A DNA stretch of 64,000 nucleotides from Gelidibacter maritimus (GTDB taxonomy: Bacteria > Bacteroidota > Bacteroidia > Flavobacteriales > Flavobacteriaceae). The stretch lies in the NCBI RefSeq assembly GCF_014062315.1, contig NZ_JACGLT010000001.1:124001-188000 (forward strand), in the 5' to 3' direction. The translations under genes and the position numbers were made by a program. Below, in pieces: positions 43,388 through 51,914 of the stretch (positions are counted from its first letter, which is position 1; each line of letters begins with the position of its first letter). The notes beneath the pieces were generated by a model. The model was not told where the DNA came from and did no database searches. It saw nothing but the letters and a program-made list of their open reading frames with translations.

Positions 43388-45010
43388 TTAGAGCTTATTT
43401 ACGGTTATGTAAAAATCACTACTTACGCTAAGATCATCTGTCTTTATCAGGGTCAGGGACCAATCTGCTTTCGGATACAACCATTTTTCCGCACCATTAA
43501 TAGAAACTTTCACCGGCATTTCAAAACCGTCTACAATATTGGTCCATCGGTATTTCAATTGTTGGTCTTTTATCTCATACTCCAATGTTGGAATTCTGAC
43601 ATCTCTCAAATATTGATTAAAAAAAGCAGACAAGTCAATTCCAGAAGTTTTAGAGATATAATTTTCAATCTGTTCTGTAGTGACTGTTTGATGATAAAAT
43701 GTTTTATTCAGACCTCTTAAAATCTGTCGCCATTGCTCATCATTGTTAATCCATTGTCTTAGCGTATGCAACATATTCGCACCTTTGTAATACATGTCTC
43801 CAGATCCTGATTGGTTGACATTATACGGGCCTATAATGGGTACATCGTTTTGAATCCCCTGTCGTGTGCCGATAACATATTCTGCCCCGGCTTTTTTCCC
43901 ATAAAAATACTCTACAAAAATACTTTCGGCATAGGCCGTAAAACTCTCGTGGATCCACATATCGGCAATATCCTTATAGGTAATGTTGTTGGCAAACCAT
44001 TCGTGAGCTGATTCGTGGATGATGATAAAATCGAATTTTAAACCCCATCCCGTACCGGAGAGATCCCGACCTAAATAGCCGTTTTCATAGCCGTTGCCAT
44101 AAGTAACGGAGCTTTGATGCTCCATACCCAAATAAGGAACTTCCACCAACTTATACCCATCTTCATAAAACGGATAAGGCCCAAACCAATGTTCAAAGGC
44201 TTCCATCATTCTTGGCGCATCTTTAAATTGTTTTTTGGCCTTTTCGAGATTATATTTTAGTACATAGTAATCCATTTTCAAGATGCCCTTTTCACCATTA
44301 TAATCTTCAGAAAAATGGGCATAATCACCAATATTGACATTGACGCCGTAATTGTTGATGGGATTATTGACAAACCAATGATAGGTGCTTGTGCCATCTT
44401 TATGATCTTCAACGCCGCGCAATTGTCCGTTGGAAACCTCCATTAAAGCTTTTGGAACCCGAACGCTAATGAGCATGCTATCTACTTCATCATACATATG
44501 GTCTTTGTTGGGCCACCAAACGCTTGCGCCAAGCCCTTGACATGAAGTAGCAATAAAATCATTGCCATTGTCATCCTTTTTCCAAGAAAAACCACCATCC
44601 CAAGGAGCTCTTATGGCTTCTTTGGGTTGGCCTTCATAATAAACATCTAAACTTTGGAGGCTACCCTTTTTCTGATCACTCTTTAGCGTGATAAAGTGGG
44701 CGTTGCCTTGATGATCTACGCTTAACTCTTCTCCGTTTTGAGTGACTTTGGTGATGTTTAATGGGGCCTGTAAGTCGATTTGAAGTACAGAATTAGGTTC
44801 TAATACTTTATAATGCACGGAGTTTTTTCCTTTTATGGATTTTGTACTCGGATCAACAGAAATATCCAAATGATAATAGGTCAAATCCCACCAGACTCGT
44901 TCAGACGTAATGGAGCCTCTTAGACTATCTTGTTTTGTAAAGCTATTGTTCTGGCCGCTGAGGGTTTGAAATGATACTAAAATTAAAAGGAAAAAAATAG
45001 ATTTGTTCAT
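43388..45010 (-). CDS. M1-family metallopeptidase
   Basis: 540 residues with a signal peptide (ILVSFQTLSGQ). The zinc site is IIHESAHEWFANN (HExxH, around residues 329-333) with the third ligand glutamate in MWIHESFTAYAE. The aminopeptidase recognition motif appears as YLGMEHQS rather than classic GAMEN, as in many secreted Bacteroidota M1 enzymes. The family cleaves N-terminal residues. It lies 3 nt from the M28 peptidase gene, so they share an operon. Confidence 0.92.
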   Translation of the reverse strand: MNKSIFFLLILVSFQTLSGQNNSFTKQDSLRGSITSERVWWDLTYYHLDISVDPSTKSIKGKNSVHYKVLEPNSVLQIDLQAPLNITKVTQNGEELSVDHQGNAHFITLKSDQKKGSLQSLDVYYEGQPKEAIRAPWDGGFSWKKDDNGNDFIATSCQGLGASVWWPNKDHMYDEVDSMLISVRVPKALMEVSNGQLRGVEDHKDGTSTYHWFVNNPINNYGVNVNIGDYAHFSEDYNGEKGILKMDYYVLKYNLEKAKKQFKDAPRMMEAFEHWFGPYPFYEDGYKLVEVPYLGMEHQSSVTYGNGYENGYLGRDLSGTGWGLKFDFIIIHESAHEWFANNITYKDIADMWIHESFTAYAESIFVEYFYGKKAGAEYVIGTRQGIQNDVPIIGPYNVNQSGSGDMYYKGANMLHTLRQWINNDEQWRQILRGLNKTFYHQTVTTEQIENYISKTSGIDLSAFFNQYLRDVRIPTLEYEIKDQQLKYRWTNIVDGFEMPVKVSINGAEKWLYPKADWSLTLIKTDDLSVSSDFYITVNKL

Positions 45011-45013
45011 TGA

Positions 45014-46351
45014 CTAATTTCTTAAGATTGAATTTGGAAAAACGACCACGCTTTCATAGCCATCTTTTCCTACGGAAGCAACGCCAAAATACGAATTGTC
45101 AATGACAATACCTTTCAGTGTAAATTCGTCAATATCTCCAACATATCTGGAATGGTCCCAAGTAGGTGAGGTTGTATCTCTCCAGTAAATTTTATAGCCC
45201 TTGGCGCCTTGCACTTTGTCCCATTTTAATTTCGCCGAAGCTTCTACAATCCCACCAATGGCAACGGATTTAGGTGGAGGTGGAGCAGAGGCTAGACTGG
45301 CCATGTTGATGGCATTGACTGCGGTCAATTTTGCGGCATACGGGAAATTAACATGTTCAAAAGTGTCGCCATAATTGATGCCATTTTCTGTGCGGATATC
45401 TTGATGTTGCTGCGTATAATTCTCATGCGCTTCCATGATACGGATGCCAGGATATCCTAAATCGTTGAACGGACGATGATGGCCGCCACGACCAAAACGG
45501 TCGAGTCTGTAAACCATCATCGGATTCATTTCGGGCATATAAGTTTGAGTCGTTTTATGAACGTAACGCGCCAATTGACGTGATATTCCATCCACTTCAC
45601 CACCGTAAAAACGACGCATTTGACGTTCCCGATCGGTTTCTGTTGGAGGCACAGGCTCTGAAAATATTCTAAACGTTCGGTTGTCGATGACACCATCAAC
45701 GCCTTCAATATTTCCAATCATATCATTATTTAGCACACCAATGATATCCCAGCCCTTTTCCTTGGCATAGGCAGCCAATCCTGCACCACCAAAAAGACCT
45801 TGTTCTTCACCGGAAAGCCCAACATAAACGATGCTGCTTTCAAACTTATATTTAGATAATACTCGGGCGGCTTCAATAGTTCCGGCCATTCCCGAGGCGT
45901 TGTCGTTGGCCCCTGGAGCATCTACGGTAAAATCCATGGTGTCGCTGCCGCGTGAATCGATATCACCACTCATTATTATGTATCGGTTTGGATATTTGGT
46001 GCCTCTTTGAATGGCTACCACATTAACGATCCAAGCATCATGAGGCACGCGATTATTGCCTTCTTTGGTGACAAAATCTTTTTGATAAAAAACGTCTAAA
46101 CAATTCTGACACTCTTTAGAAATGGTTTCAAACTCTCGTTTAATCCAACGTCTGGCGGCTCCAATTCCACGAGTCTCAGAAACAGTGTCGCTAAACGTAT
46201 TTCTAGTACCAAAATCGACAAGTGTTTGGACATCGTTTTTAATCCGGTCGGCAGATACGGCATCAATAATATCGTAAATTTTTTGATCTGTTTGAGCATT
46301 GAGATTTAAACAAAGAAAAAATACAATGCTGGATGTAATGAAATGGTTCAT
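45014..46351 (-). CDS. M28-family metallopeptidase with C-terminal Fn3-like domain
   Basis: 445 residues with a signal peptide (FLCLNLNAQ). The M28 metal site is visible as MSGDIDSRG, APGANDNASG and LSGEEQGLFGG, with a late MEAHENY histidine. The first site normally reads GHxDS; here an Asp replaces that histidine. The last ~90 residues (from PPPPKSVAIGG) form a fibronectin III-like domain with GAKGYKIYWRDT. It is probably a periplasmic aminopeptidase. It is co-transcribed with the M1 gene. Confidence 0.88.
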   Translation of the reverse strand: MNHFITSSIVFFLCLNLNAQTDQKIYDIIDAVSADRIKNDVQTLVDFGTRNTFSDTVSETRGIGAARRWIKREFETISKECQNCLDVFYQKDFVTKEGNNRVPHDAWIVNVVAIQRGTKYPNRYIIMSGDIDSRGSDTMDFTVDAPGANDNASGMAGTIEAARVLSKYKFESSIVYVGLSGEEQGLFGGAGLAAYAKEKGWDIIGVLNNDMIGNIEGVDGVIDNRTFRIFSEPVPPTETDRERQMRRFYGGEVDGISRQLARYVHKTTQTYMPEMNPMMVYRLDRFGRGGHHRPFNDLGYPGIRIMEAHENYTQQHQDIRTENGINYGDTFEHVNFPYAAKLTAVNAINMASLASAPPPPKSVAIGGIVEASAKLKWDKVQGAKGYKIYWRDTTSPTWDHSRYVGDIDEFTLKGIVIDNSYFGVASVGKDGYESVVVFPNSILRN

Positions 46352-46397
46352 AGCATGAGTTATTTAGGTGTTGGAATGTTAACTTATAGATTCTGTT

Positions 46398-47699
46398 TTA
46401 TTTTTTATAATCAAACTTGACGGTTTCAACACTGCCATCGTCTTGCCTGATATCAACATAAATGGTCATTTCGTTGGCACTGATTTTTTCAAAGGTCATG
46501 CCTTCAAAAACGACTTTATTTTCGGTGATTTCCTTTAGTGGGAAATCGATGGTTTTATCCTTTTCTTCCCAACCTTTAAGATCGTTTCCAAAATGTTTGA
46601 GCTGTAGGATGAGTGTGTTCTCCAATTCACGAATGATTTCAATTTCATAAAAAACCACTTTGCCGTTGTCAATCAACTTAAAAGTGGCCATCATCGAACC
46701 ACCCGACGGTTCGCTCCAGTTTTCTTCCGTTTGTCCACCAAAAGCTTCACCTTTCCAATTGCCCGCTATCCATTTGATGTTTTCGAGCTTGGGCTCAAGT
46801 ATCGCAGATGTATTTTCTAATGGGTTTGTGGCTGAGGTTGTCAACTCTCCAACAATGGCTAATTTTTTTCCGTCAGGACTCACTGCCATACGGCTAAGGT
46901 TTTGAATACCGTATGATTTCAAAGAAACTATTTCTATCCAGCCTAATTTGTTTTTGGGATTTAATTTGAAAAGTGCATCGTTTTTGGCCATCAGGATGCT
47001 CCCATCGGCCAGCCAACACATATCTTCAACTCCAAAAAGGGTGGGAGCTATGGTTTTTATGGATCCAGTTTTGGGATTTAAAGATTTTATTTCTGAAGTA
47101 CCATCCATGTTTTTAGAAATAAAACTGATCAAGTTTGAATTTGGGATATGATGTAAGGACCTGCCAACACGTGGTGTTATTCTTTTATTTTTACCTGTTT
47201 TTAAATCAGAGCTATAAAGAGACAGAAAATCTGATTCTAAAACAGAAGAAATAATAGTGTTTTTGTCAAACCAAAGGTGGTATCCAACCACTAAAGTATC
47301 TAACAAAACAGTATTCGTACTGTTTTTTAAGTCATATCTATAAAGGCGTTGTTTCCCGTCAGGATCCAATCGGATGGCTGAAACAGCATTTTGGTTTGGA
47401 ATTTTTAATGGGGAATATTCACCACCTTCTGTAAAGCAAATCCAGGTTTTTGTATCGTAATTGAGGTCGTATTTAACGATATCGGTTTGGCCATTGCGGG
47501 TACCGGCGTATAAAAGGGTTTTATCATCTAAAAATGAAGGCTGATTATCATAGCCCTCATTGTCTGAAATATTTTTGAAATTAGAGAGTTCGATGCCTCC
47601 ATTTTCAATGTTTAAATCGAATAAGAAGACCTCAGTATTGGGTTGAGTGAATCCTATTAGGGATCCAAAAGCAAACAGAATTAGGAAATTTAATTTCAT
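46398..47699 (-). CDS. Secreted beta-propeller protein with DUF6265-like C-terminus
   Basis: 433 residues with a signal peptide (ILFAFGSLIGFTQ). Residues ~20-290 show TolB-like propeller repeats (DNQPSFLDDKTLLYAGTRNG, GVEDMCWLADGSILMAKND, MAVSPDGKKLAIVGEL). Residues ~310-433 (WIAGNWKGEAFGGQTEENW and following) resemble the DUF6265 calycin-like domain. No enzyme motif was found. It precedes the M28/M1 peptidase genes on the same strand. Confidence 0.72.
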   Translation of the reverse strand: MKLNFLILFAFGSLIGFTQPNTEVFLFDLNIENGGIELSNFKNISDNEGYDNQPSFLDDKTLLYAGTRNGQTDIVKYDLNYDTKTWICFTEGGEYSPLKIPNQNAVSAIRLDPDGKQRLYRYDLKNSTNTVLLDTLVVGYHLWFDKNTIISSVLESDFLSLYSSDLKTGKNKRITPRVGRSLHHIPNSNLISFISKNMDGTSEIKSLNPKTGSIKTIAPTLFGVEDMCWLADGSILMAKNDALFKLNPKNKLGWIEIVSLKSYGIQNLSRMAVSPDGKKLAIVGELTTSATNPLENTSAILEPKLENIKWIAGNWKGEAFGGQTEENWSEPSGGSMMATFKLIDNGKVVFYEIEIIRELENTLILQLKHFGNDLKGWEEKDKTIDFPLKEITENKVVFEGMTFEKISANEMTIYVDIRQDDGSVETVKFDYKK

Positions 47700-47867
47700 A
47701 GAGGCTTATTTTTATAAAGATATAATTTTTGGATGTAAATTGGGTATTAAATTTTCAGGGCCATTAGTGTTCTCTACAAGTTTAATGAGGAAAAGGAAGA
47801 GAAGTTAAAATGAGATTTTATCAATCAAGAACATTGAGGTATTAAAACCATTGGTGGGTGGAAATCA

Positions 47868-47899
47868 AAAAGCCAATTCAAATTAATGAATTGGCTTTT
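47868..47899 (-). terminator. Terminator of the beta-oxidation operon
   Basis: Arms AAAAGCCAATTC (47868-47879) and GAATTGGCTTTT (47888-47899). On the minus strand a T-rich tail follows. It lies 90 nt past the acyl-CoA dehydrogenase stop. Confidence 0.85.
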
Positions 47900-47988
47900 C
47901 TTTGTTAATCAAATTTGAGTTAGTCAAAATTTCAGAAACAATTTATGTATCGGATTGTTTCGCACTGAAGTTTCAGGTTGAAAATTAA

Positions 47989-49794
47989 TTATAAATTATA
48001 CATATTATCCGCTTTAACTTTTTCTGCAATAGTGTTGCGCAAATCTACAATATCTGGGTAGTTGGTGTATTTCACATAACGTCTCAAGCCCATCAATAAC
48101 ATGCGTTGCTCATCGCCTTCTGCAAATGAAATAATACTTTCTTTTCCATTTTTCTCAACAATAGAAACCGCATTGTACAAATACAATTTCGCCATGGCGA
48201 TTTGAATTTCCTGCTCTTTCTCACCAAAACGCTTTGCGTTTTTCTCTGCTCTTAAAATGGTAGATTCCGCCATGTAAATCTCAATAAGGATGTCTGACGC
48301 CGCCAACAATAATTGTTGGTGACCTTCTAATTCTGGACCAAATTTTTGAACTGCGGCTCCAGCTACCATTAAGAAAACCTTCTTAAGTTTGGCAATCATT
48401 TCCTTTTCTTCAGCAAACAACTCAGAGTAGTCTGGAGTTTCAAAAGATGGGATACCCAATAATTCGTCAGCGACAGCTTGAGCTGGACCCAATAAATCCA
48501 CGTGCCCTTTCATGGCTTTTTTGACCAACATACCCACAGAAAGCATTCTGTTGATTTCGTTGGTTCCTTCATAGATTCTTGCAATACGTGCATCTCTCCA
48601 AGCCGCTTCCATCGGCGTGTCTTTAGAGAAGCCCATCCCACCAAAAATTTGGATGCCTTCGTCAGCACAGTTCTGAAGATCTTCAGAAACAGCAACTTTC
48701 AAAATGGAACACTCAATGGCATATTCTTCAACACCTTTAAGTTCCGCTTCCTGATGCGAGTTGCCAGCTGCTTGACGCATGGCAATGCGGTCTTCTATGT
48801 TTTTGGCAGCTCGGTAGGAGGCTGATTCACCAGCGTAAGTACTGGTAGCCATTTCGGCTAACTTCATTTTAATGGCACCAAAATCTGAGATTCGCGTATT
48901 GAACTGCTTACGCTCATTAGCGTATTCAACGGCAGTTGTTGTGATTCTTCTTTGCGAATCCAAACAGGCTGCAGCCAATTTAATACGCCCAATATTCAAG
49001 GCATTCATGGCTATTTTAAAACCTTCACCACGACCGGCCAACATGTTTTCTACAGGAACAACGGTGTCACTAAAAAAGACTTGTCTTGTTGAAGACGCGT
49101 GGATTCCCAATTTATTTTCTTCCTCGCCTAAGGTAATTCCATTGGAAGGATCTTGCTCAACTATAAAACCAGTGATATTTTTATCATTCTCTATACGTGC
49201 AAATACAATGAACAAGTTACAGAAGCCCGCGTTAGAGATCCACATTTTCTGTCCGTTGATTTTGTAAGACTTTCCATCTTCAGATAACGTAGCCGTAGTT
49301 TTTCCAGAATTGGCATCAGAACCAGCGCCTGGTTCAGTTAGTGCATACGCACCAAACCATTCTCCGCTCGCTAATTTAGGAACGTATTTCTGTTTTTGTT
49401 CCTCAGTTCCATAGAGGGTGATTGGCATAGTTCCAATTCCTGTATGTGCTCCAAAAGCCGTACTGAATGATCCAGTTCCACTGGAAATGTATTCACAAAC
49501 AATCATGGTTGAGACAAAGCTCATGCCCATTCCGCCATAAGCTTCAGGAACAGAGACGCTCAAAAAGCCCATGTCGCCTGCTTTACGCATGACTTCCTCA
49601 GTCAATGCATAATCCTTGGCTTCAAAACGATCTTTATGCGGAATAATCTCACGATCATTAAACTCCTTGACGGAGTCGCGCATCATTTTTTGCTCTTCAT
49701 TAAAATCTTCTGGTGTGAAGACATCTTCGCATTTGGTTTCCTTGACGATGAACTGGCCACCTCTTAGTATTTCTTTTTCTTGTTGTGTTTCCAT
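47989..49794 (-). CDS. Acyl-CoA dehydrogenase
   Basis: 601 residues, longer than the ~380 of classic enzymes because of a C-terminal extension of ~150 residues, as in the VLCAD-like type. FAD-binding and catalytic motifs are [22 protein letters not shown] and the C-terminal [20 protein letters not shown] followed by [10 protein letters not shown]. It carries out the first step of fatty-acid beta-oxidation. It is last in the marR-fad operon. Confidence 0.93.
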   Translation of the reverse strand: METQQEKEILRGGQFIVKETKCEDVFTPEDFNEEQKMMRDSVKEFNDREIIPHKDRFEAKDYALTEEVMRKAGDMGFLSVSVPEAYGGMGMSFVSTMIVCEYISSGTGSFSTAFGAHTGIGTMPITLYGTEEQKQKYVPKLASGEWFGAYALTEPGAGSDANSGKTTATLSEDGKSYKINGQKMWISNAGFCNLFIVFARIENDKNITGFIVEQDPSNGITLGEEENKLGIHASSTRQVFFSDTVVPVENMLAGRGEGFKIAMNALNIGRIKLAAACLDSQRRITTTAVEYANERKQFNTRISDFGAIKMKLAEMATSTYAGESASYRAAKNIEDRIAMRQAAGNSHQEAELKGVEEYAIECSILKVAVSEDLQNCADEGIQIFGGMGFSKDTPMEAAWRDARIARIYEGTNEINRMLSVGMLVKKAMKGHVDLLGPAQAVADELLGIPSFETPDYSELFAEEKEMIAKLKKVFLMVAGAAVQKFGPELEGHQQLLLAASDILIEIYMAESTILRAEKNAKRFGEKEQEIQIAMAKLYLYNAVSIVEKNGKESIISFAEGDEQRMLLMGLRRYVKYTNYPDIVDLRNTIAEKVKADNMYNL

Positions 49795-49820
49795 AGTAGT
49801 TAGATTATAAGTATCAAGAG

Positions 49821-50202
49821 CCAGGAGCCAAGACTAAAGATTTAGTCCCGATTGAAATCTTGAAATCATTTTTTGAATATGTGTTATTTTTTGTTCTAAT
49901 TCTTTAAATTTTTCTTCTGATAAATAGTTTTCATTGAATGCTACTATCAATTGTGTTTCCCACTCGAACGCTGAGCCTAAACTGTCTTCAAGATATTTAT
50001 TGAAATGCTTATCAGTGCTTTTGCTTGAACCTTCAGATATATTTGAAGGAATTGATATAGCACATCTATTCATTTGTGACACCAAAACGAATCTTTCAAA
50101 ATCAGGAAACGTCCGGGTTAATTTGTAATTATCTTTAACCAAACTAATACCTTCCTGCCAAATTTTTAACTTTTTGAAGTTGTGCATAGTCTTGCCTCTT
50201 GG
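49821..50202. mobile_element. Putative cassette: S23-like gene framed by inverted repeats
   Basis: CCAGGAGCCAAGAC (49821-49834) touches the gene's stop codon. GTCTTGCCTCTTGG (50189-50202) lies 1 nt from its start codon. They are inverted copies matching at 12 of 14 positions. The gene thus fills the space between the repeats exactly, inside the beta-oxidation operon. No transposase is present. Confidence 0.5.
49834..50187 (-). CDS. Four-helix-bundle protein, S23/IVP-like (copy 1)
   Basis: 117 residues. The family signature is MHNFKKLKIWQEGISLVKD at the start and RCAISIPSNISEGSSK in the middle, with four predicted helices. This is the family of proteins encoded in 23S rRNA intervening sequences, also related to Avd of diversity-generating retroelements. 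The function is unknown and it has no role in beta-oxidation that I know of. It lies between the acyl-CoA dehydrogenase and thiolase genes and is paralogous to the copy at 51444-51800. Confidence 0.9.
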   Translation of the reverse strand: MHNFKKLKIWQEGISLVKDNYKLTRTFPDFERFVLVSQMNRCAISIPSNISEGSSKSTDKHFNKYLEDSLGSAFEWETQLIVAFNENYLSEEKFKELEQKITHIQKMISRFQSGLNL

Positions 50203-50219
50203 TTCTAAAAGTCCTGATT

Positions 50220-51413
50220 CTATTTTAGAAATTCAAATACCCCACAAGCCCCTTGTCCTGTACCAACGCACATCGTGACAGCCCCATATTTTCCTTGCAT
50301 ATTGCGTTTGCGCATCTCATCAAATAGCTGCACCGATAATTTTGCACCAGTACACCCTAGTGGATGGCCCAACGCAATGGCGCCTCCGTTGACATTGACG
50401 ATGTCTGGATTCAAATTGAGTTCTCTGATTACTGCTATGGATTGCGATGCAAATGCCTCGTTTAATTCAATTAATTCCAAATCCTTCTGTTCCAAACCTG
50501 CCAGTTTTAATGCTTTTGGAATGGCTTTTACTGGACCGATACCCATAATGCGAGGTTCGACACCCACAGCGGCATAATTGACTAAGCGCGCAATTGGCTC
50601 AAGATTCAATTCCTTGACCATAGCTTCACTCATAACCATTACAAAGGCCGCACCGTCACTCATTTGTGATGAATTTCCAGCCGTAACACTGCCGTTTGCA
50701 GCAAATACCGGACGTAATTTTGCCAGCACTTCTATGCTTGTACCAGCTCTTGGACCTTCATCTTTGGTAACTGTATAGGATTTGGTCGCTTTTTTACCTT
50801 TTGCATCTACATAAGTTTGATCGACCGTGATAGGTACAATCTGATCTTGAAAACGATTTTCGGCTTGTGCTCTTAAAGCCTTCATGTGAGAATTGTAGGC
50901 AAATTCATCTTGGTCTTCACGAGATACTTTAAACTGGTTGGCAACAGCTTCTGCCGTATTTCCCATGCCCCAGTAATAGCTTTCGTGACCAGATTTAACG
51001 ATGTCATAGTTCAATTCTGGCTTGAATCCGGTCATTGGTACCGAACTCATGCTTTCGGCACCTCCTGCAATGATACATTCGGCCATACCAGATTGAATTT
51101 TTGCAGTCGCCATGGCAATGGTCTCTAATCCTGAAGAACAAAAACGATTGACCGTCACTCCTGGCACATCAACACTGTCCAAACCAATCAACGAAATAAA
51201 TCGTGCCATGTTCAAGCCTTGCGAGCCTTCTGGCATGGCGTTGCCCACCATCACATCATCAATTCGTTTCACATCAAGATTTGGTAAATCTTTCATCATG
51301 TGCTGGATGGTTTCAGCACCCAATTCATCGGCTCTTTTAAATCGGAACACACCTTTTGGTGCTTTCCCAACTGCGGTTCTGTATGCTTTTACTATGTAAG
51401 CTTGTTTGCTCAT
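50220..51413 (-). CDS. fadA: Acetyl-CoA acyltransferase (thiolase)
   Basis: 397 residues, standard thiolase length. The acylated cysteine is Cys92 in NRFCSSGLETIA. The histidine site is GGAIALGHPLGCTGA, and the second cysteine is in CVGTGQGACGV near the C-terminus. It cleaves 3-ketoacyl-CoA with CoA in the last step of beta-oxidation. It lies downstream of the multifunctional FadB-type gene, with an S23-like gene on each side. Confidence 0.94.
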   Translation of the reverse strand: MSKQAYIVKAYRTAVGKAPKGVFRFKRADELGAETIQHMMKDLPNLDVKRIDDVMVGNAMPEGSQGLNMARFISLIGLDSVDVPGVTVNRFCSSGLETIAMATAKIQSGMAECIIAGGAESMSSVPMTGFKPELNYDIVKSGHESYYWGMGNTAEAVANQFKVSREDQDEFAYNSHMKALRAQAENRFQDQIVPITVDQTYVDAKGKKATKSYTVTKDEGPRAGTSIEVLAKLRPVFAANGSVTAGNSSQMSDGAAFVMVMSEAMVKELNLEPIARLVNYAAVGVEPRIMGIGPVKAIPKALKLAGLEQKDLELIELNEAFASQSIAVIRELNLNPDIVNVNGGAIALGHPLGCTGAKLSVQLFDEMRKRNMQGKYGAVTMCVGTGQGACGVFEFLK

Positions 51414-51419
51414 AATTTG

Positions 51420-51830
51420 TATTAAGATTTTGAGTATTAAGTATTAAGACTTTTTGAGTGTTCTTTGAAGAGAATAATTCATTTTACTAACTTCAAGTAC
51501 CTCATTAATAATTGGTCTTACTTTATCTTCGGTTATTAAATCTAATCTTTTAGACAAGTATAATTGTGTTAGTAATTCAAATGATGATCCATTAGCAATT
51601 CCTAAGAACTGCGTAAATTCTCCATTTGTGTTTCTTCCTGCTCCTTCAGCGATATTTGAAGGAATAGAAATTGCACTTCTTCTAAGCTGAGAAGTCAATC
51701 CATATTTCTCTTCTTCAGGGAAATTCTCAGTGGCTCGATAGCAGTTTTCAGTAATATCCATTGCTTTTTGCCATATTTTTAACTCTTCGAATCTGTGCAT
51801 GTTACTGGTATTAAGATATTAGTATTAAGT
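51420..51830. mobile_element. Putative cassette: S23-like gene framed by direct repeats
   Basis: The segment 51420-51442 (23 nt) and the segment 51809-51830 (22 nt) are direct repeats, both built from TATTAAGAT and AGTATTAAGT, differing by one mismatch and one 1-nt indel. They enclose the second S23-like gene. Further TATTAAG-type fragments occur near 51900. No transposase is present. Confidence 0.5.
51444..51800 (-). CDS. Four-helix-bundle protein, S23/IVP-like (copy 2)
   Basis: 118 residues. It has the same family signature as copy 1 (MHRFEELKIWQKAMDITEN, RSAISIPSNIAEGAGR) but is clearly diverged, so the two are not a recent duplication. Four helices are predicted. It lies between the thiolase gene and the multifunctional enzyme gene, in the same orientation as the operon, so it must be co-transcribed. 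Confidence 0.9.
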   Translation of the reverse strand: MHRFEELKIWQKAMDITENCYRATENFPEEEKYGLTSQLRRSAISIPSNIAEGAGRNTNGEFTQFLGIANGSSFELLTQLYLSKRLDLITEDKVRPIINEVLEVSKMNYSLQRTLKKS

Positions 51831-51914
51831 GAATTTTGTTCTATTTAAATGCATTATGAATTCCATAATCGATGTGTTTTATGATTAACCGTCTTTGTTC
51901 TTAATACTTTGTAC

